Part shown: positions 1 to 8,639 of the stretch, in pieces | How the letters are laid out: each line of letters begins with the position of its first letter | How positions within the stretch are numbered: the stretch's first letter is position 1 | Assembly: GCA_024225875.1 (NCBI GenBank) | Contig: JAAEMD010000178.1 | Span: 1-17,263, forward strand | Direction: 5' to 3' | DNA from: a bacterium | GTDB lineage: Bacteria; Margulisbacteria; Marinamargulisbacteria; JAAEMD01 | DNA: 17,263 nucleotides | Program-made: the position numbers and the translations under genes | Notes under the pieces: generated by a model | Databases searched by the model: none | Told to the model about the DNA's origin: nothing | The model's input: the letters and a program-made list of their open reading frames with translations, nothing else

Positions 1-1
1 T

Positions 2-3000
2 AAAGGTTTTCTGGATTTTACAGACAGAGACAATGTTGTATTGAACTTTAGTGGTAAAGTGGAAGAAACAGCAGATACGGTAAAAATAGATGGTTTAATG
101 AATGCGTATACAGGACAGTATGATATAGAGTTTAAAGCTTTAAATCTTGATGCCGATAAATGGGGCTTTTATGTTATGCCGTTAGCTGACTACAATATTT
201 CTACTGATAAAACGACTGTCAGTGGCCGTATCAAAAGTAAAGATCCATACCCTTTAAAGGATATTCCCTTCTGGTATGATTTGCGTTTTGATTTTCATAA
301 ATCAAAATTTAAAATGCCGTTTTTTGAGAGAACCGTTGACAATGTTGATGGGGTAATAAGGTTAAGTTATGGAATTTTTTCCAGTACAGATTTTAAGAGC
401 ATTATTAAGAAAAAGCAAACCTTTGCCAGAAAAAATAATATAGATACGGATAAGATTTTTGAAGAGCTGGTACAAAATAAAATCATTGATAAAAAAGGCC
501 GGCTTAATACAGTAGTAAATCCTGAAAAAAAATATATTAATTTGCGGTTGAGCAAGTATATTTCAAAATTTGAAAAAGATATTATAGAGGTCCTGGCTAA
601 TCCGCTTACCATGTTGTATCTGCATGATATACGTGGTGATTTTTATGATATTCCGATCATAAGCAGCGGTTTTTTTAATCTTGCAGAATCAAGGTTGAGT
701 ATTTTTATTAATTCAGACATATTTGCGCTTGAAAAGATAAAAGAAATATTTCCAGCCTTGAACTTATGGAAGATATCAGGGGCAGGAGATACTCAGTTAA
801 GAATTACAGGGAGTCTTGACAGGCCGTATACAGCAGGGTTTTTACGATCAGAACGTGCTGAATTTTATGCCTTTAAACCAGAGAATGTTATTATGAACTA
901 TGATTATTATGATCAGCATCTAAAACTGAAACTAACAAAAGGCGAACTGTATTCTGGATATATAAATGGACGTGCAGAGCTGGATTTTAATGAAGCACCG
1001 CCAGGTTTAAGGATGAATTTTAAAGGCAGTGACTTTCAACTCAACAGGGTTTTTCCTGATGCTAAAGACTATGTAAGCGGTAACTGTTTTATAGATATGG
1101 TAACAAGCGGAAATGTCAAAAAATATTTCTCAAAACTGGTTTTAACTGGACAGGAGCTTATTCTTAATAATCAGGAAATAAATTCATCAACAGTAAATTT
1201 TTCTGTAGCAAACAGTAAAGATATAGATATTTATAAATCAAACATAAAGATCAATAACGGTTTAAATAAGCTTGTTTTTTCAGGAAAAATAAAAGATCTT
1301 ATAGATACAGAGCTTGTGTTTAGAGGAAAAAGTCTGGTTTTTAAGGATCTTGATAGAGGCGCTGTATCAACTGGAAATATGTTAGTAAAGGGAGAATTAA
1401 GTACAAGGCTCATTACAAATTTCTGGAAAAAACCGCTGGATGAAATTAAATGTAGTATTAATTGTATATTACAGGATTATGAACTTTATGGTCATTTTTT
1501 TGAGCAGCTCAATACAGATTTTGTATATGATAAACATGATATTGCATTAAATAAGTTTTCAGGTAGTTATGAAGATGAAAAGGTAGATATAAGAGGTTAT
1601 TTTAAAAATCAAACACCAGAAAATTTAAAAATATCACTTAAAAACTATAATTTGACTTACTCCAGTCTTATTCGTAAATTTTTTCCTGAAGAGGTTCAGC
1701 CTTTTGGAGGCAAGGCTACTTTCAAGGCCACCATTTTAAAAAATAGTGGTAACAATGTACATAAACAGAAAATAAAATACTGGAACTGGCTTCAAAAATA
1801 TTCTATTGACGGAACAGCTGTTTTAGAGGACGGCTTTTTTCAAGGCCAGCCGTTTAAATCTATATCTTTAAAATCTAACTGGAATGGCAATAACCTGTCT
1901 ATAGAAAAATTTGAAGTTGCACAGGAAAGTTCAAATTTTTCCTTTTCTGGAGGTATTAATCTGCAGAAGGACTTAAATATTGCTATTCACAAAGGAAGTT
2001 TTATAGACTTTAATGATTTTCCCATTTTACTGGCATCTTATGGGAATATAGCAGGGAAAGTAGATATTAACGGTACTATTAAAGGAAAATGGCCGGGCCC
2101 TGGTATTGATGTGTTTTTTGAAGGCTGGGGCATTTACAGTGATTTTTTGAGGCTGGACGATATTGCTGGACATATTATTTATGATAAGAATAAATGGATG
2201 TTTGATTCTTTAGTTATCAAGCAAAAAGCAGATGATTATAAGTTAAACGGTTATGTGGATTTAAGTAAATATAAAGATAATAAAAGTGCTGTTTTTGATG
2301 ATATAGATTTTGAGCTTAGTTTCAATACTGTAAATGGTAATCTTGTTACACTGATAAATATAATTGAGGCTCTGAACAAGGAAGTATCGTCAAGATCAAT
2401 AGTCCGTTTTGAAATAAAAGATGAAAAGGTCACAAATGCTAATTCTAAGATAGAAGTAAAAAGAGAGTATATGCTTAAAGATCAGAGCTTTGATGTTGCA
2501 GGGCCTGTTCCTTTATTTTCAAGAACCAGATCGGATACTTCATTAGATTATTTTCTGGAGGTTCTAAAACAGCAGAGCTTACTTGAAAAGCCTCCTGATC
2601 TGGGACTAAGGCATTTATTTAAAGGGAATTTTTCAGGATCAATTTATGCTAAATCAAGATACAAAAAAACACCTCTAATTAAGGCAGATCTCAGGTTTAA
2701 TCAGGTGGAAATGGCCTGGTTAAAGGCCGGTAAGGCTCATTTTGGTATTTATCCAGGGAAGAGTTATATGGCGATAGGACTGGTTCTGGATGATGGGAAA
2801 ATTGGTAATAAGCCGTTTAAAAATATAACCCTTGCCGGAAGATTATCAGATACAGGTTTTTTAAATATGAAAAGAAGTGAGATACAGGCTAACGGAAAAT
2901 ATCACAGTAATATTGTTTCTGGTAAGGTACCTGTCTCTGTGCTGTGGGATAAAAACAGGGCTGATGAAACTATGGATCTGAAAATAAAGTTGAGAGGCGA

Positions 3001-4699
3001 TGAACTTGGTCTTTTATCGTACATTATTCCATATGTTAACGATGTTAATAACAAAGGACAGGTTTACTTAAAACTCAATGGTACTGTAGATAAGCCAGTT
3101 TTAAATTCGGAATATATTAAGCTGAAAGATACATATGTGCATTTTACTGATGAATTTCTGATACAGTCTCCGATCAGAATTATCGGTAAAAATATTGAAA
3201 TCAATAATAATAAGATCAGTTTTAGTGATATTAAAGCTGAATGGAGAGGCGTTGATACAAAAAAGAAACATACTGATACAAAGATTTTAAATGAAATGGA
3301 CTTAACAGGCAGTCTGATATTAAGTGGTTTGAATTTTATAAAGCCGGAAAAAATTGATATTGGTATGAATATGAGTATAAAAGACACTGACTTAACTGTT
3401 AACCTTCCTGCGATTTATCATGGTGATGTTTCAATTGGTTCCTGCAGTATAAAAGGCCTCTACAGTATCCCTCTTTCTTCAAAAGCAAAAACAGCTTATA
3501 AGGAAAGTTTAGCTACCATACATGAAAAAGGGCCTTTGATTTCTGCAAATATTAAACTGAGTAATGGAGAAATAGTTCTACCAGGTTTAGGTAAAAGAAA
3601 ATCAAAGCCGACATTTTTGCTTAATTTAAATGGTAAATTAGGTAAGGATGTTACTGTAGCGGGCAGTCTTTTTGGAAGCGGAACACTGGCAGATATTGCA
3701 AATAATTTTGATCTTAGACTAAATGAAACAAAAGAAGACCTTCTGGTAACAGGGACTTTAAATGCTGCAAAAATAAAGAACTCTGTTGTTTTTTTAGATG
3801 GATTTGTTAATTTATTAAACTTTAGTTTTGAACTTATTCCTCCTGAAGATCAGGGGATCTTTTATCAGGAAGAGTATACAGAGGTTAAAAAGGATAATAC
3901 GTTGTCTTTTGTTACAAAACAGATAGATAATTCGGAGAAAATGCGATTAGAGCCGGTTTTTGAAATAAGGGCTTTAAGTATTATTGAACCGCCTGAAAGA
4001 GTAACAAAGAATGCTTTACCTGAGCCATATAAATATGTTGTGATGAGTGTTGATGGGTCAATGTATAACCTGGAGAAAATAGTTGTTGCGGAGTATGAGG
4101 GAATGGAAGCGCAGCCACAGGGCAAACTGAAGCCGGAAAATATATACTATCTTTCTGGAAAACCAGGTGCTGCTTATGAGGACAGTACCAGAGATACTTT
4201 AGAGGTTGTTAAACTTATTATGCCTGATTTAATCCCGGAAGGTGAAGATCAGGATACTCAAAGGTTAATAACTGACATAGGAGAAAATCAATTAAATATA
4301 CTGTTACGTAGAAATCTATTAAGACCGATAGAAAGGCAAATGAAAAAAACAATGAGTTTTATGGGACTTTATGATATGAAGGTGGACTATAATCTGGGCA
4401 GCGCACTGATGCGGGGCACTGGTGTTTCAGGCCAGGATGATAATATAGATAAGCAGGATGTGCTTGGCCTTGATATGATTTATAATATGTTATCGGACCG
4501 TGTTTTTTTGCGTATTAAAACTGACATTGATATGTCATCTGAAAGTAGAGGTCAGACTAATACGTTTCATCTTTCCGAATGGGAGCTTACCTGGTATGTA
4601 TGGAGAAACCTGTCTATGAACTATGCTCAGATAAGTGATGATGATACAGGTAAGTATTATAGACCTCGTTTTTCACTTAAATACAGCTATGAATTTTAA
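2..4699 (+). CDS. tamB: TamB-family translocation/assembly protein, 5'-truncated by window edge
   Basis: The reading frame is open to the left edge, so the true start lies outside the window; about 1565 residues are present, already longer than E. coli TamB. TamB/AsmA-like proteins are inner-membrane-anchored, periplasm-spanning beta-rich proteins that work with Omp85 barrels in outer-membrane protein assembly or phospholipid transport. The sequence shows long stretches of alternating beta-type repeats and a C-terminal part (roughly 3450-4699) with TamB_C (DUF490) character: strands of the type LNGKLGKDVTVAGSLFGSG, a long amphipathic segment, then a strand-rich end finishing in Tyr-Glu-Phe. 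A charged, apparently helical insert lies at about 389-601. The stop overlaps the probable start of the downstream Omp85 gene by 11 bases, so the two are very likely one operon. The order is tamB before the barrel, opposite to the usual proteobacterial tamA-tamB. The N-terminal membrane anchor cannot be seen here. Confidence 0.87.
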   Translation, partial: KGFLDFTDRDNVVLNFSGKVEETADTVKIDGLMNAYTGQYDIEFKALNLDADKWGFYVMPLADYNISTDKTTVSGRIKSKDPYPLKDIPFWYDLRFDFHKSKFKMPFFERTVDNVDGVIRLSYGIFSSTDFKSIIKKKQTFARKNNIDTDKIFEELVQNKIIDKKGRLNTVVNPEKKYINLRLSKYISKFEKDIIEVLANPLTMLYLHDIRGDFYDIPIISSGFFNLAESRLSIFINSDIFALEKIKEIFPALNLWKISGAGDTQLRITGSLDRPYTAGFLRSERAEFYAFKPENVIMNYDYYDQHLKLKLTKGELYSGYINGRAELDFNEAPPGLRMNFKGSDFQLNRVFPDAKDYVSGNCFIDMVTSGNVKKYFSKLVLTGQELILNNQEINSSTVNFSVANSKDIDIYKSNIKINNGLNKLVFSGKIKDLIDTELVFRGKSLVFKDLDRGAVSTGNMLVKGELSTRLITNFWKKPLDEIKCSINCILQDYELYGHFFEQLNTDFVYDKHDIALNKFSGSYEDEKVDIRGYFKNQTPENLKISLKNYNLTYSSLIRKFFPEEVQPFGGKATFKATILKNSGNNVHKQKIKYWNWLQKYSIDGTAVLEDGFFQGQPFKSISLKSNWNGNNLSIEKFEVAQESSNFSFSGGINLQKDLNIAIHKGSFIDFNDFPILLASYGNIAGKVDINGTIKGKWPGPGIDVFFEGWGIYSDFLRLDDIAGHIIYDKNKWMFDSLVIKQKADDYKLNGYVDLSKYKDNKSAVFDDIDFELSFNTVNGNLVTLINIIEALNKEVSSRSIVRFEIKDEKVTNANSKIEVKREYMLKDQSFDVAGPVPLFSRTRSDTSLDYFLEVLKQQSLLEKPPDLGLRHLFKGNFSGSIYAKSRYKKTPLIKADLRFNQVEMAWLKAGKAHFGIYPGKSYMAIGLVLDDGKIGNKPFKNITLAGRLSDTGFLNMKRSEIQANGKYHSNIVSGKVPVSVLWDKNRADETMDLKIKLRGDELGLLSYIIPYVNDVNNKGQVYLKLNGTVDKPVLNSEYIKLKDTYVHFTDEFLIQSPIRIIGKNIEINNNKISFSDIKAEWRGVDTKKKHTDTKILNEMDLTGSLILSGLNFIKPEKIDIGMNMSIKDTDLTVNLPAIYHGDVSIGSCSIKGLYSIPLSSKAKTAYKESLATIHEKGPLISANIKLSNGEIVLPGLGKRKSKPTFLLNLNGKLGKDVTVAGSLFGSGTLADIANNFDLRLNETKEDLLVTGTLNAAKIKNSVVFLDGFVNLLNFSFELIPPEDQGIFYQEEYTEVKKDNTLSFVTKQIDNSEKMRLEPVFEIRALSIIEPPERVTKNALPEPYKYVVMSVDGSMYNLEKIVVAEYEGMEAQPQGKLKPENIYYLSGKPGAAYEDSTRDTLEVVKLIMPDLIPEGEDQDTQRLITDIGENQLNILLRRNLLRPIERQMKKTMSFMGLYDMKVDYNLGSALMRGTGVSGQDDNIDKQDVLGLDMIYNMLSDRVFLRIKTDIDMSSESRGQTNTFHLSEWELTWYVWRNLSMNYAQISDDDTGKYYRPRFSLKYSYEF

Positions 4700-6449
4700 T
4701 AGTATGAGATTTTTTAAATTAAAAGAAAAATATAAAAGTCCTGTTTTTTACAGGGTATGTTTTTTTATTTACTTTAGCTTAACGTGTTCGATAATAAATG
4801 CTCAACATATAGATTATACCAGAAGTGTCCAGAACATAATAATTTCCGGCCGAAAAAACAGTGTTCTTAATTTATTACCGGAGATTGATAGTTTTTATAC
4901 AAAAAAGGGTAGACGAGTTGTCGCCAGAGATTTAGCCAGAGATGTAAACACATTGTACTTAACAGGTTATTTTAAAGAGGTGGCTGCTTTTACACACCCA
5001 ACAGGAAATGGGCTTGTCCTGGATTTCCAGGTTAAGGAAAATCCGCTTATAAATAATATTTTTATAGACGGCAACATAATATTTTCTGACAGCTATTTAG
5101 CTGGATTAATGCAGAATAAGAAAGGTGATATTTTTAATATAGGTAAACTAAAAGAAGATAGAGAGCAGATAGAGAAACTTTATTACGAGAAAGGTTATGA
5201 GCTTTTTAAAATTGATAATGTTAACCTTGATGCAGAAAATAACGTTAGATATTTTGTTACAGAGTGCCTGGTTGAAGACATAACAATAAAAGGGTTAAAG
5301 AGTCTTGATAATAATATTGTAATACGTGAGATGAGACTTCAGAAAGGTTCGGTTTTTAATTCTTATGACTTAAAAGAAGATAGAGAAAAGCTTTTAAAGC
5401 TGGGTTACTTTTCTGATGTTTTTCTCCCTGAGTTAGAGCAGTCACTGGATGAGAAAAAAGTAAGGATGGTTTATAGAGTAACAGAAAAAAAAGTTAACCT
5501 TTTTGATCTTGGCTTTGAGCAGGAAGAAGATATTATTGTGGGATTCTTGAAATCTGATTATAACCATCTGCTTCAGCAAAGTGATGTAGTTTCAGGGAAG
5601 TTGCAGATAAGTAGCGAAGGTGAAGTTATTAAACCGCGCAGTTACACACTTCGTTACCGTCAGCCATGGATATTAAATATAATCCCGGTATCCTTTACAG
5701 TTGATTTCTGGAAAGAATTTAAAAGAGAGTATAAAACAGAGGACTATCTAAGAAAAAACATTTTAGACACAGAAAGATTGGGCTGGGACTGCGCTCTGGG
5801 CTTTCCTTTATTGAAGGACCGTTTAATAATGAGTACCAGATATAAATCAGAAGATGTCTTGTCAGTTAATGATAGTTTTGATAGATATGAAATAAACTCT
5901 ATTTCCTGGGTACTTAGATATCAGTCTGTATATAACTGGAATAACCCCAAAAAAGGTACCTACTGGACTGTTGAGATAGAAAAGGGAGGACGCATAGGTG
6001 GTGTTGATTTAGGTGGACTGGATTTTAATAGATATAATGTGAATTTAGCGACATTTTTTGGTTTTTCACAGAATGCTGTTCTTGGCATTAATGCCTTTAT
6101 GGGTGTTTTTAGGCCGGATGATAGCAATATCAGTACATTTGAGATAGAAGGGTATGAAATAGGCGGAGCGTCTTCTTTAAGAGGTTATAAAGAAATAGCG
6201 CCTTTTAGAGATATAAGAAAGATACTTTTTAACGTAGAGTACAGATATGATTTTTCTAAGAGCTTTCAGGGTGTTATTTTTGTTGATTTAGGAAAGGTGT
6301 TTGCTGATGGCTGGAATTATGAGCCGAATACTTTTAAAAAGAGCGCAGGTTTTGGCTTCAGATTTTTTACTCCTGTAGGCCCGGTAAGAACTGATTTTGC
6401 CTTTGGCGAATCTGTAATGATTCATTTTGGACTGGGACAGGTGTTTTAG
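4689..6449 (+). CDS. Omp85-family outer-membrane assembly factor (BamA/TamA-like, three POTRA domains)
   Basis: This is an outer-membrane barrel that inserts or assembles beta-barrel proteins, here probably with the preceding TamB-like protein. From ATG 4689 it has 586 residues: a signal peptide (hydrophobic about 23-36, likely cleavage near Ala-Gln 38-39), three POTRA-like repeats (about 45-117, 120-192 and 195-267, each with an R-E-x-L/I-x-x-x-Y type helix) and a 16-strand-type barrel from about 270. The barrel holds the L6 motif as GGASSLRGY (492-500), a GPVRTDF strand near 564 and the terminal FGLGQVF ending in Phe, all Omp85 hallmarks. Three POTRAs fit TamA better than a five-POTRA BamA, but I cannot tell which role it plays. 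An in-frame ATG at 4635 would add 18 residues before the signal peptide and ATG 4704 would trim five. I chose 4689 because it overlaps the tamB stop and suits coupling. No strong ribosome-binding site is seen. Confidence 0.9.
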   Translation: MNFNSMRFFKLKEKYKSPVFYRVCFFIYFSLTCSIINAQHIDYTRSVQNIIISGRKNSVLNLLPEIDSFYTKKGRRVVARDLARDVNTLYLTGYFKEVAAFTHPTGNGLVLDFQVKENPLINNIFIDGNIIFSDSYLAGLMQNKKGDIFNIGKLKEDREQIEKLYYEKGYELFKIDNVNLDAENNVRYFVTECLVEDITIKGLKSLDNNIVIREMRLQKGSVFNSYDLKEDREKLLKLGYFSDVFLPELEQSLDEKKVRMVYRVTEKKVNLFDLGFEQEEDIIVGFLKSDYNHLLQQSDVVSGKLQISSEGEVIKPRSYTLRYRQPWILNIIPVSFTVDFWKEFKREYKTEDYLRKNILDTERLGWDCALGFPLLKDRLIMSTRYKSEDVLSVNDSFDRYEINSISWVLRYQSVYNWNNPKKGTYWTVEIEKGGRIGGVDLGGLDFNRYNVNLATFFGFSQNAVLGINAFMGVFRPDDSNISTFEIEGYEIGGASSLRGYKEIAPFRDIRKILFNVEYRYDFSKSFQGVIFVDLGKVFADGWNYEPNTFKKSAGFGFRFFTPVGPVRTDFAFGESVMIHFGLGQVF

Positions 6450-6482
6450 TTATAAATATAAAAAGAACATCAATAACTTTGT

Positions 6483-7064
6483 TTAATTAAATAAGGATAA
6501 TAAAAAAGAGAACAGTTTTTTCTTCTTATCCGGTACCGGCTCTTCTTTTGCGTAGTTTTCAGATTGTTCATTATTTGAATTAGTATCTAAAGAGCTTTCC
6601 TTTCCCTTTTCTGTTTTTGGTATTTGCTGAGGAGCAAAAGGATTTTTTACCTGATAGGGGTTTAACTGCTGACTGGTATTTATAGAAGAGTTAATCATAT
6701 TTTCTTTTTCTGATAAATGAGGTTGTGATGCAAGAAAGCTTCTGTTTATTAGTTCATTTAATTTATTTAAGGAAGTCAGTTCTGCAGAGCTTGTGTTATG
6801 CAGGTTTTCGATTAAGTTTGACAGCTTTGATTTTAGCTCATAATCACTGGTAGATTTTTCCAGAATATTTATTTTATTTACAGCATCGTCTATATTAAGT
6901 TTTTGCTGGTCTCCTTTTTTTTGGATAGAGCTTTTTAAGCAGGAAAGGCACTCCTCCTTATAAACAGAATCTAAATTATTTTCCTGTTGAGAGTTTTTGT
7001 ATATGTTATCGGAGCTTATATTAGATGATGCAGAGGCAGCAACCTCTCCGGTTTCGGGGGACAT
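6483..7064 (-). CDS. Unrecognised 193-residue polar protein with basic-hydrophobic C-terminus
   Basis: I do not recognise a family. The protein is Ser/Asn/Gln/Lys-rich and mostly looks disordered. There is a CLSC cysteine pair near residue 39, a likely helical or coiled region around 55-112 (leucine-spaced, NLIENL/LNKLNELI type) and a Pro/Gln-rich stretch around 135-150. The end is KKKK followed by LFSFLLSLFN, which could touch a membrane or act as a docking peptide. There is no signal peptide or transmembrane segment. Its ATG shares the A of the TAA stop of the upstream 105-residue gene (TAATG), so translation is almost certainly coupled. The Shine-Dalgarno-like GGGGGA lies inside a GC-rich hairpin whose loop is the overlap. 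The gene is convergent with the Omp85 gene with only 33 bases between stops. Confidence 0.7.
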   Translation of the reverse strand: MSPETGEVAASASSNISSDNIYKNSQQENNLDSVYKEECLSCLKSSIQKKGDQQKLNIDDAVNKINILEKSTSDYELKSKLSNLIENLHNTSSAELTSLNKLNELINRSFLASQPHLSEKENMINSSINTSQQLNPYQVKNPFAPQQIPKTEKGKESSLDTNSNNEQSENYAKEEPVPDKKKKLFSFLLSLFN

Positions 7065-7078
7065 TATCCCCCGTCACC
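7050..7078 (-). promoter_or_regulatory. GC-rich mRNA hairpin with UAAUG stop/start overlap as its loop
   Basis: On the minus strand a perfect 7-base stem CGGGGGA/UCCCCCG (7073-7067 and 7061-7055) closes a five-base loop UAAUG (7066-7062). A GGU/ACC outer stem (7078-7076 with 7052-7050) is separated by a 2x2 internal loop. The loop is exactly the stop codon of the 105-residue gene and the start codon of the 193-residue gene, and the only Shine-Dalgarno-like purines (GGGGGA) sit in the 5' arm. The inferred role is to block independent initiation so that the downstream gene is translated only when ribosomes arriving from upstream open the stem. No U-tract follows, so it is not a terminator. Confidence 0.6.
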
Positions 7079-7381
7079 TGTTAAGAGGCTGTTTTTATCC
7101 TGCCCAATATAAAGCGGGTTGTTCTTTTTTTGTCTTTCTTCTGCCTTGTTTTTTTCTATAGCAATTTCGATTTTTTTGTTCAATTCCTGTATTTGCTGAA
7201 AATCACTGGCTGCGGAGGTTTCTAGTGTTGCTTCCATACTTTCCAGGACTTTGTGAAATGGAATATCTTTTTCCATGCCTGAAATTTTATCTGTTTCTTT
7301 TAATACGGAATGTGCAGGCGCTTTTAACCTGTCTAGATTTGCTCTGCTCTGTGCATCAAAAGATCGAATATTGTTTGCCAT
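7064..7381 (-). CDS. Unrecognised 105-residue small soluble protein
   Basis: No family recognised. A charged, Ala/Lys/Glu-rich small protein with a likely helical or coiled-coil segment about 42-85 (SDFQQIQELNKKIEIAIEK type) and a Gly-rich end (LLTGDGG). There is no signal peptide or membrane segment. ATG 7381 is supported by a good GGGAGG ribosome-binding site seven bases upstream. Its stop overlaps the start of the 193-residue gene by one base. The pair sits after csaB but is separated from it by 138 bases that hold a possible promoter, so it may be its own two-gene unit. An adaptor or regulatory pair is possible, but nothing in the sequence fixes a function. Confidence 0.7.
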   Translation of the reverse strand: MANNIRSFDAQSRANLDRLKAPAHSVLKETDKISGMEKDIPFHKVLESMEATLETSAASDFQQIQELNKKIEIAIEKNKAEERQKKNNPLYIGQDKNSLLTGDGG

Positions 7382-7411
7382 ATGTTAGCCTCCCTCTTTA
7401 ATAGATAAGTA

Positions 7412-7454
7412 GTTCAAATTTAATAGTCTTTTGAACAACCGCTTTGTTAGTATA
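7412..7454 (-). promoter_or_regulatory. Possible promoter and inverted repeat upstream of the two unknown genes
   Basis: On the minus strand a -10-like TATACT (7454-7449) is followed by a perfect 7-base inverted repeat, GTTCAAA and TTTGAAC (7436-7430 and 7418-7412, 11-base spacer). No convincing -35 hexamer is visible. The repeat would fall at the start of the transcript or just after the start site, so it could be an operator or a 5'-UTR hairpin. The rest of the 138-base gap after csaB shows nothing else clear. Confidence 0.3.
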
Positions 7455-7519
7455 ATCGAGAAAAGTATTCTGGAAAATGTATGGATATACTTTAATGTGT
7501 TATAGACTGCTGGCTGCTG

Positions 7520-8623
7520 TTACAGGCCATTAAATACAGAGATATTATTTTTAGCTCTTTCTATTATAGATGGCAGATTATCCTGTATATTGCTGCTGTA
7601 TTTTCTGTAGTTTTTCATTACCTTACTGTACTTAATCAGAATAGTATTTCTATTATGATCAGGTTTCCTGAGGTCAACGTATTCCTGTTTGAACTCCCTG
7701 CTTATAGACAGGACTTTTTCATCATATATTAAAGCAAGAAACGGTATCCCATGTAGTGCAGCCCATACGCAGGCATGATAACGCATAGCTATTATCATTG
7801 TAAAAGAATATGGTAATGGCTCCTGATTAACCAGGTAGTTTTGCATATCAAGAGTTTTTTCAATATATCCAGGTATTTTCTGGAAAGTCTGCATATACTC
7901 AAAGTCAACTTTTTTATGAAAATCAAGAAATATAAACCTGTTATTTTTTTTAGAAAAAAAATCATCAAGCGAATTTCTGACAGCCCCCGGGATATCTAAT
8001 TTACGAAGTGAAAGACCGATAGCCTCAGGTGCATCAGGAAGAACTTCAGATGTTTCTGTATTATAGAAGGCCAGGTCTGCTGCCTGTATAATTTTGTTTT
8101 CTTTGATTTTTAAATCTTTTAGAATCCTGTACGAGGCATTATCTCGTACTGAGATACAGTCAGTAAGATTTAATACTTTAGAAACCAGCCATTTTGACAG
8201 GGTATGGTTAAAAGGGCCTGTCCCCTGAGCCAGTAACAAGGTTTTTTTTCTTAACACAACTGCCAGCAGCAGTATTGATAAATAGTAGAAAAGACTTTTT
8301 TGTGAGGTTTTGTCCTGTAAAATGCCACCACCTCCATTCACAATAATACTGGAGCTGATAACGGCTTTTAAAATACTTAACACAGAAGTTCTTTTACAGA
8401 AAGTGATGTCTTTCGGAAACGTATCCGGGTACGTTGCTTTTCTTATTAAAGGACTAATAGTAGTCCTGGATATTTTACGGAACCCTTTATGCAGTACACA
8501 GATTTGAGAGCCGGGAATAAATTCTTTTAGCAGATGGATGGTTTTTTTTAGTAATAACTCATCTCCTGCGTTTTCAAAACCGTAATAACCGACAACCAGA
8601 ATATATTTTGAGTTAGTATCCAT
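7520..8623 (-). CDS. csaB: Polysaccharide pyruvyl transferase CsaB
   Basis: CsaB-type enzymes transfer pyruvate from PEP to a cell-wall polysaccharide as a ketal; pyruvylated polymer is the ligand of SLH domains. At 367 residues the length fits. Motifs seen are the N-terminal GYYGFENAGDE (12-22), VNGGGGILQD (95-104), AQGTGP (132-137), SVRDN (158-162) and the C-terminal MRYHACVWAALHGIPFLALIYDEKV-type block (280-304) typical of the pyruvyl transferase domain. It is the last gene of the murA-dapF run: the dapF stop is 8 bases upstream. No well-placed ribosome-binding site precedes the ATG (GGAGAG is about 20 bases away), and a hairpin covers the start, suggesting reinitiation after dapF. In a diderm this gene points to SLH-dependent attachment of surface or outer-membrane proteins. 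Confidence 0.88.
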   Translation of the reverse strand: MDTNSKYILVVGYYGFENAGDELLLKKTIHLLKEFIPGSQICVLHKGFRKISRTTISPLIRKATYPDTFPKDITFCKRTSVLSILKAVISSSIIVNGGGGILQDKTSQKSLFYYLSILLLAVVLRKKTLLLAQGTGPFNHTLSKWLVSKVLNLTDCISVRDNASYRILKDLKIKENKIIQAADLAFYNTETSEVLPDAPEAIGLSLRKLDIPGAVRNSLDDFFSKKNNRFIFLDFHKKVDFEYMQTFQKIPGYIEKTLDMQNYLVNQEPLPYSFTMIIAMRYHACVWAALHGIPFLALIYDEKVLSISREFKQEYVDLRKPDHNRNTILIKYSKVMKNYRKYSSNIQDNLPSIIERAKNNISVFNGL

Positions 8624-8639
8624 ATATAAGTCTATATGG
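8620..8639 (-). promoter_or_regulatory. Hairpin covering the csaB start codon at the dapF-csaB junction
   Basis: On the minus strand CCATATA (8639-8633) and TATATGG (8626-8620) form a perfect 7-base stem around a six-base loop GACTTA. The csaB ATG is in the 3' arm and the dapF TAG runs from the 5' arm into the loop. The stem is AU-rich and weak, so it may matter only slightly; it is consistent with csaB translation depending on ribosomes ending dapF. Confidence 0.35.

Noticed and set aside
3064..4125. Minus-strand open frames of about 86-107 residues opposite tamB
   Set aside because: Antisense to a strong coding frame, with low-complexity hydrophobic composition caused by reading AT-rich codons backwards.
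4635..4688. ATG 4635 as start of the Omp85 gene
   Set aside because: It would put 18 extra residues ahead of the signal peptide and overlap tamB by 65 bases; ATG 4689 gives a normal exported protein.
6450..6482. Bidirectional terminator between the convergent Omp85 and 193-residue genes
   Set aside because: The 33-base gap is AT-rich and contains no stem I can pair convincingly.
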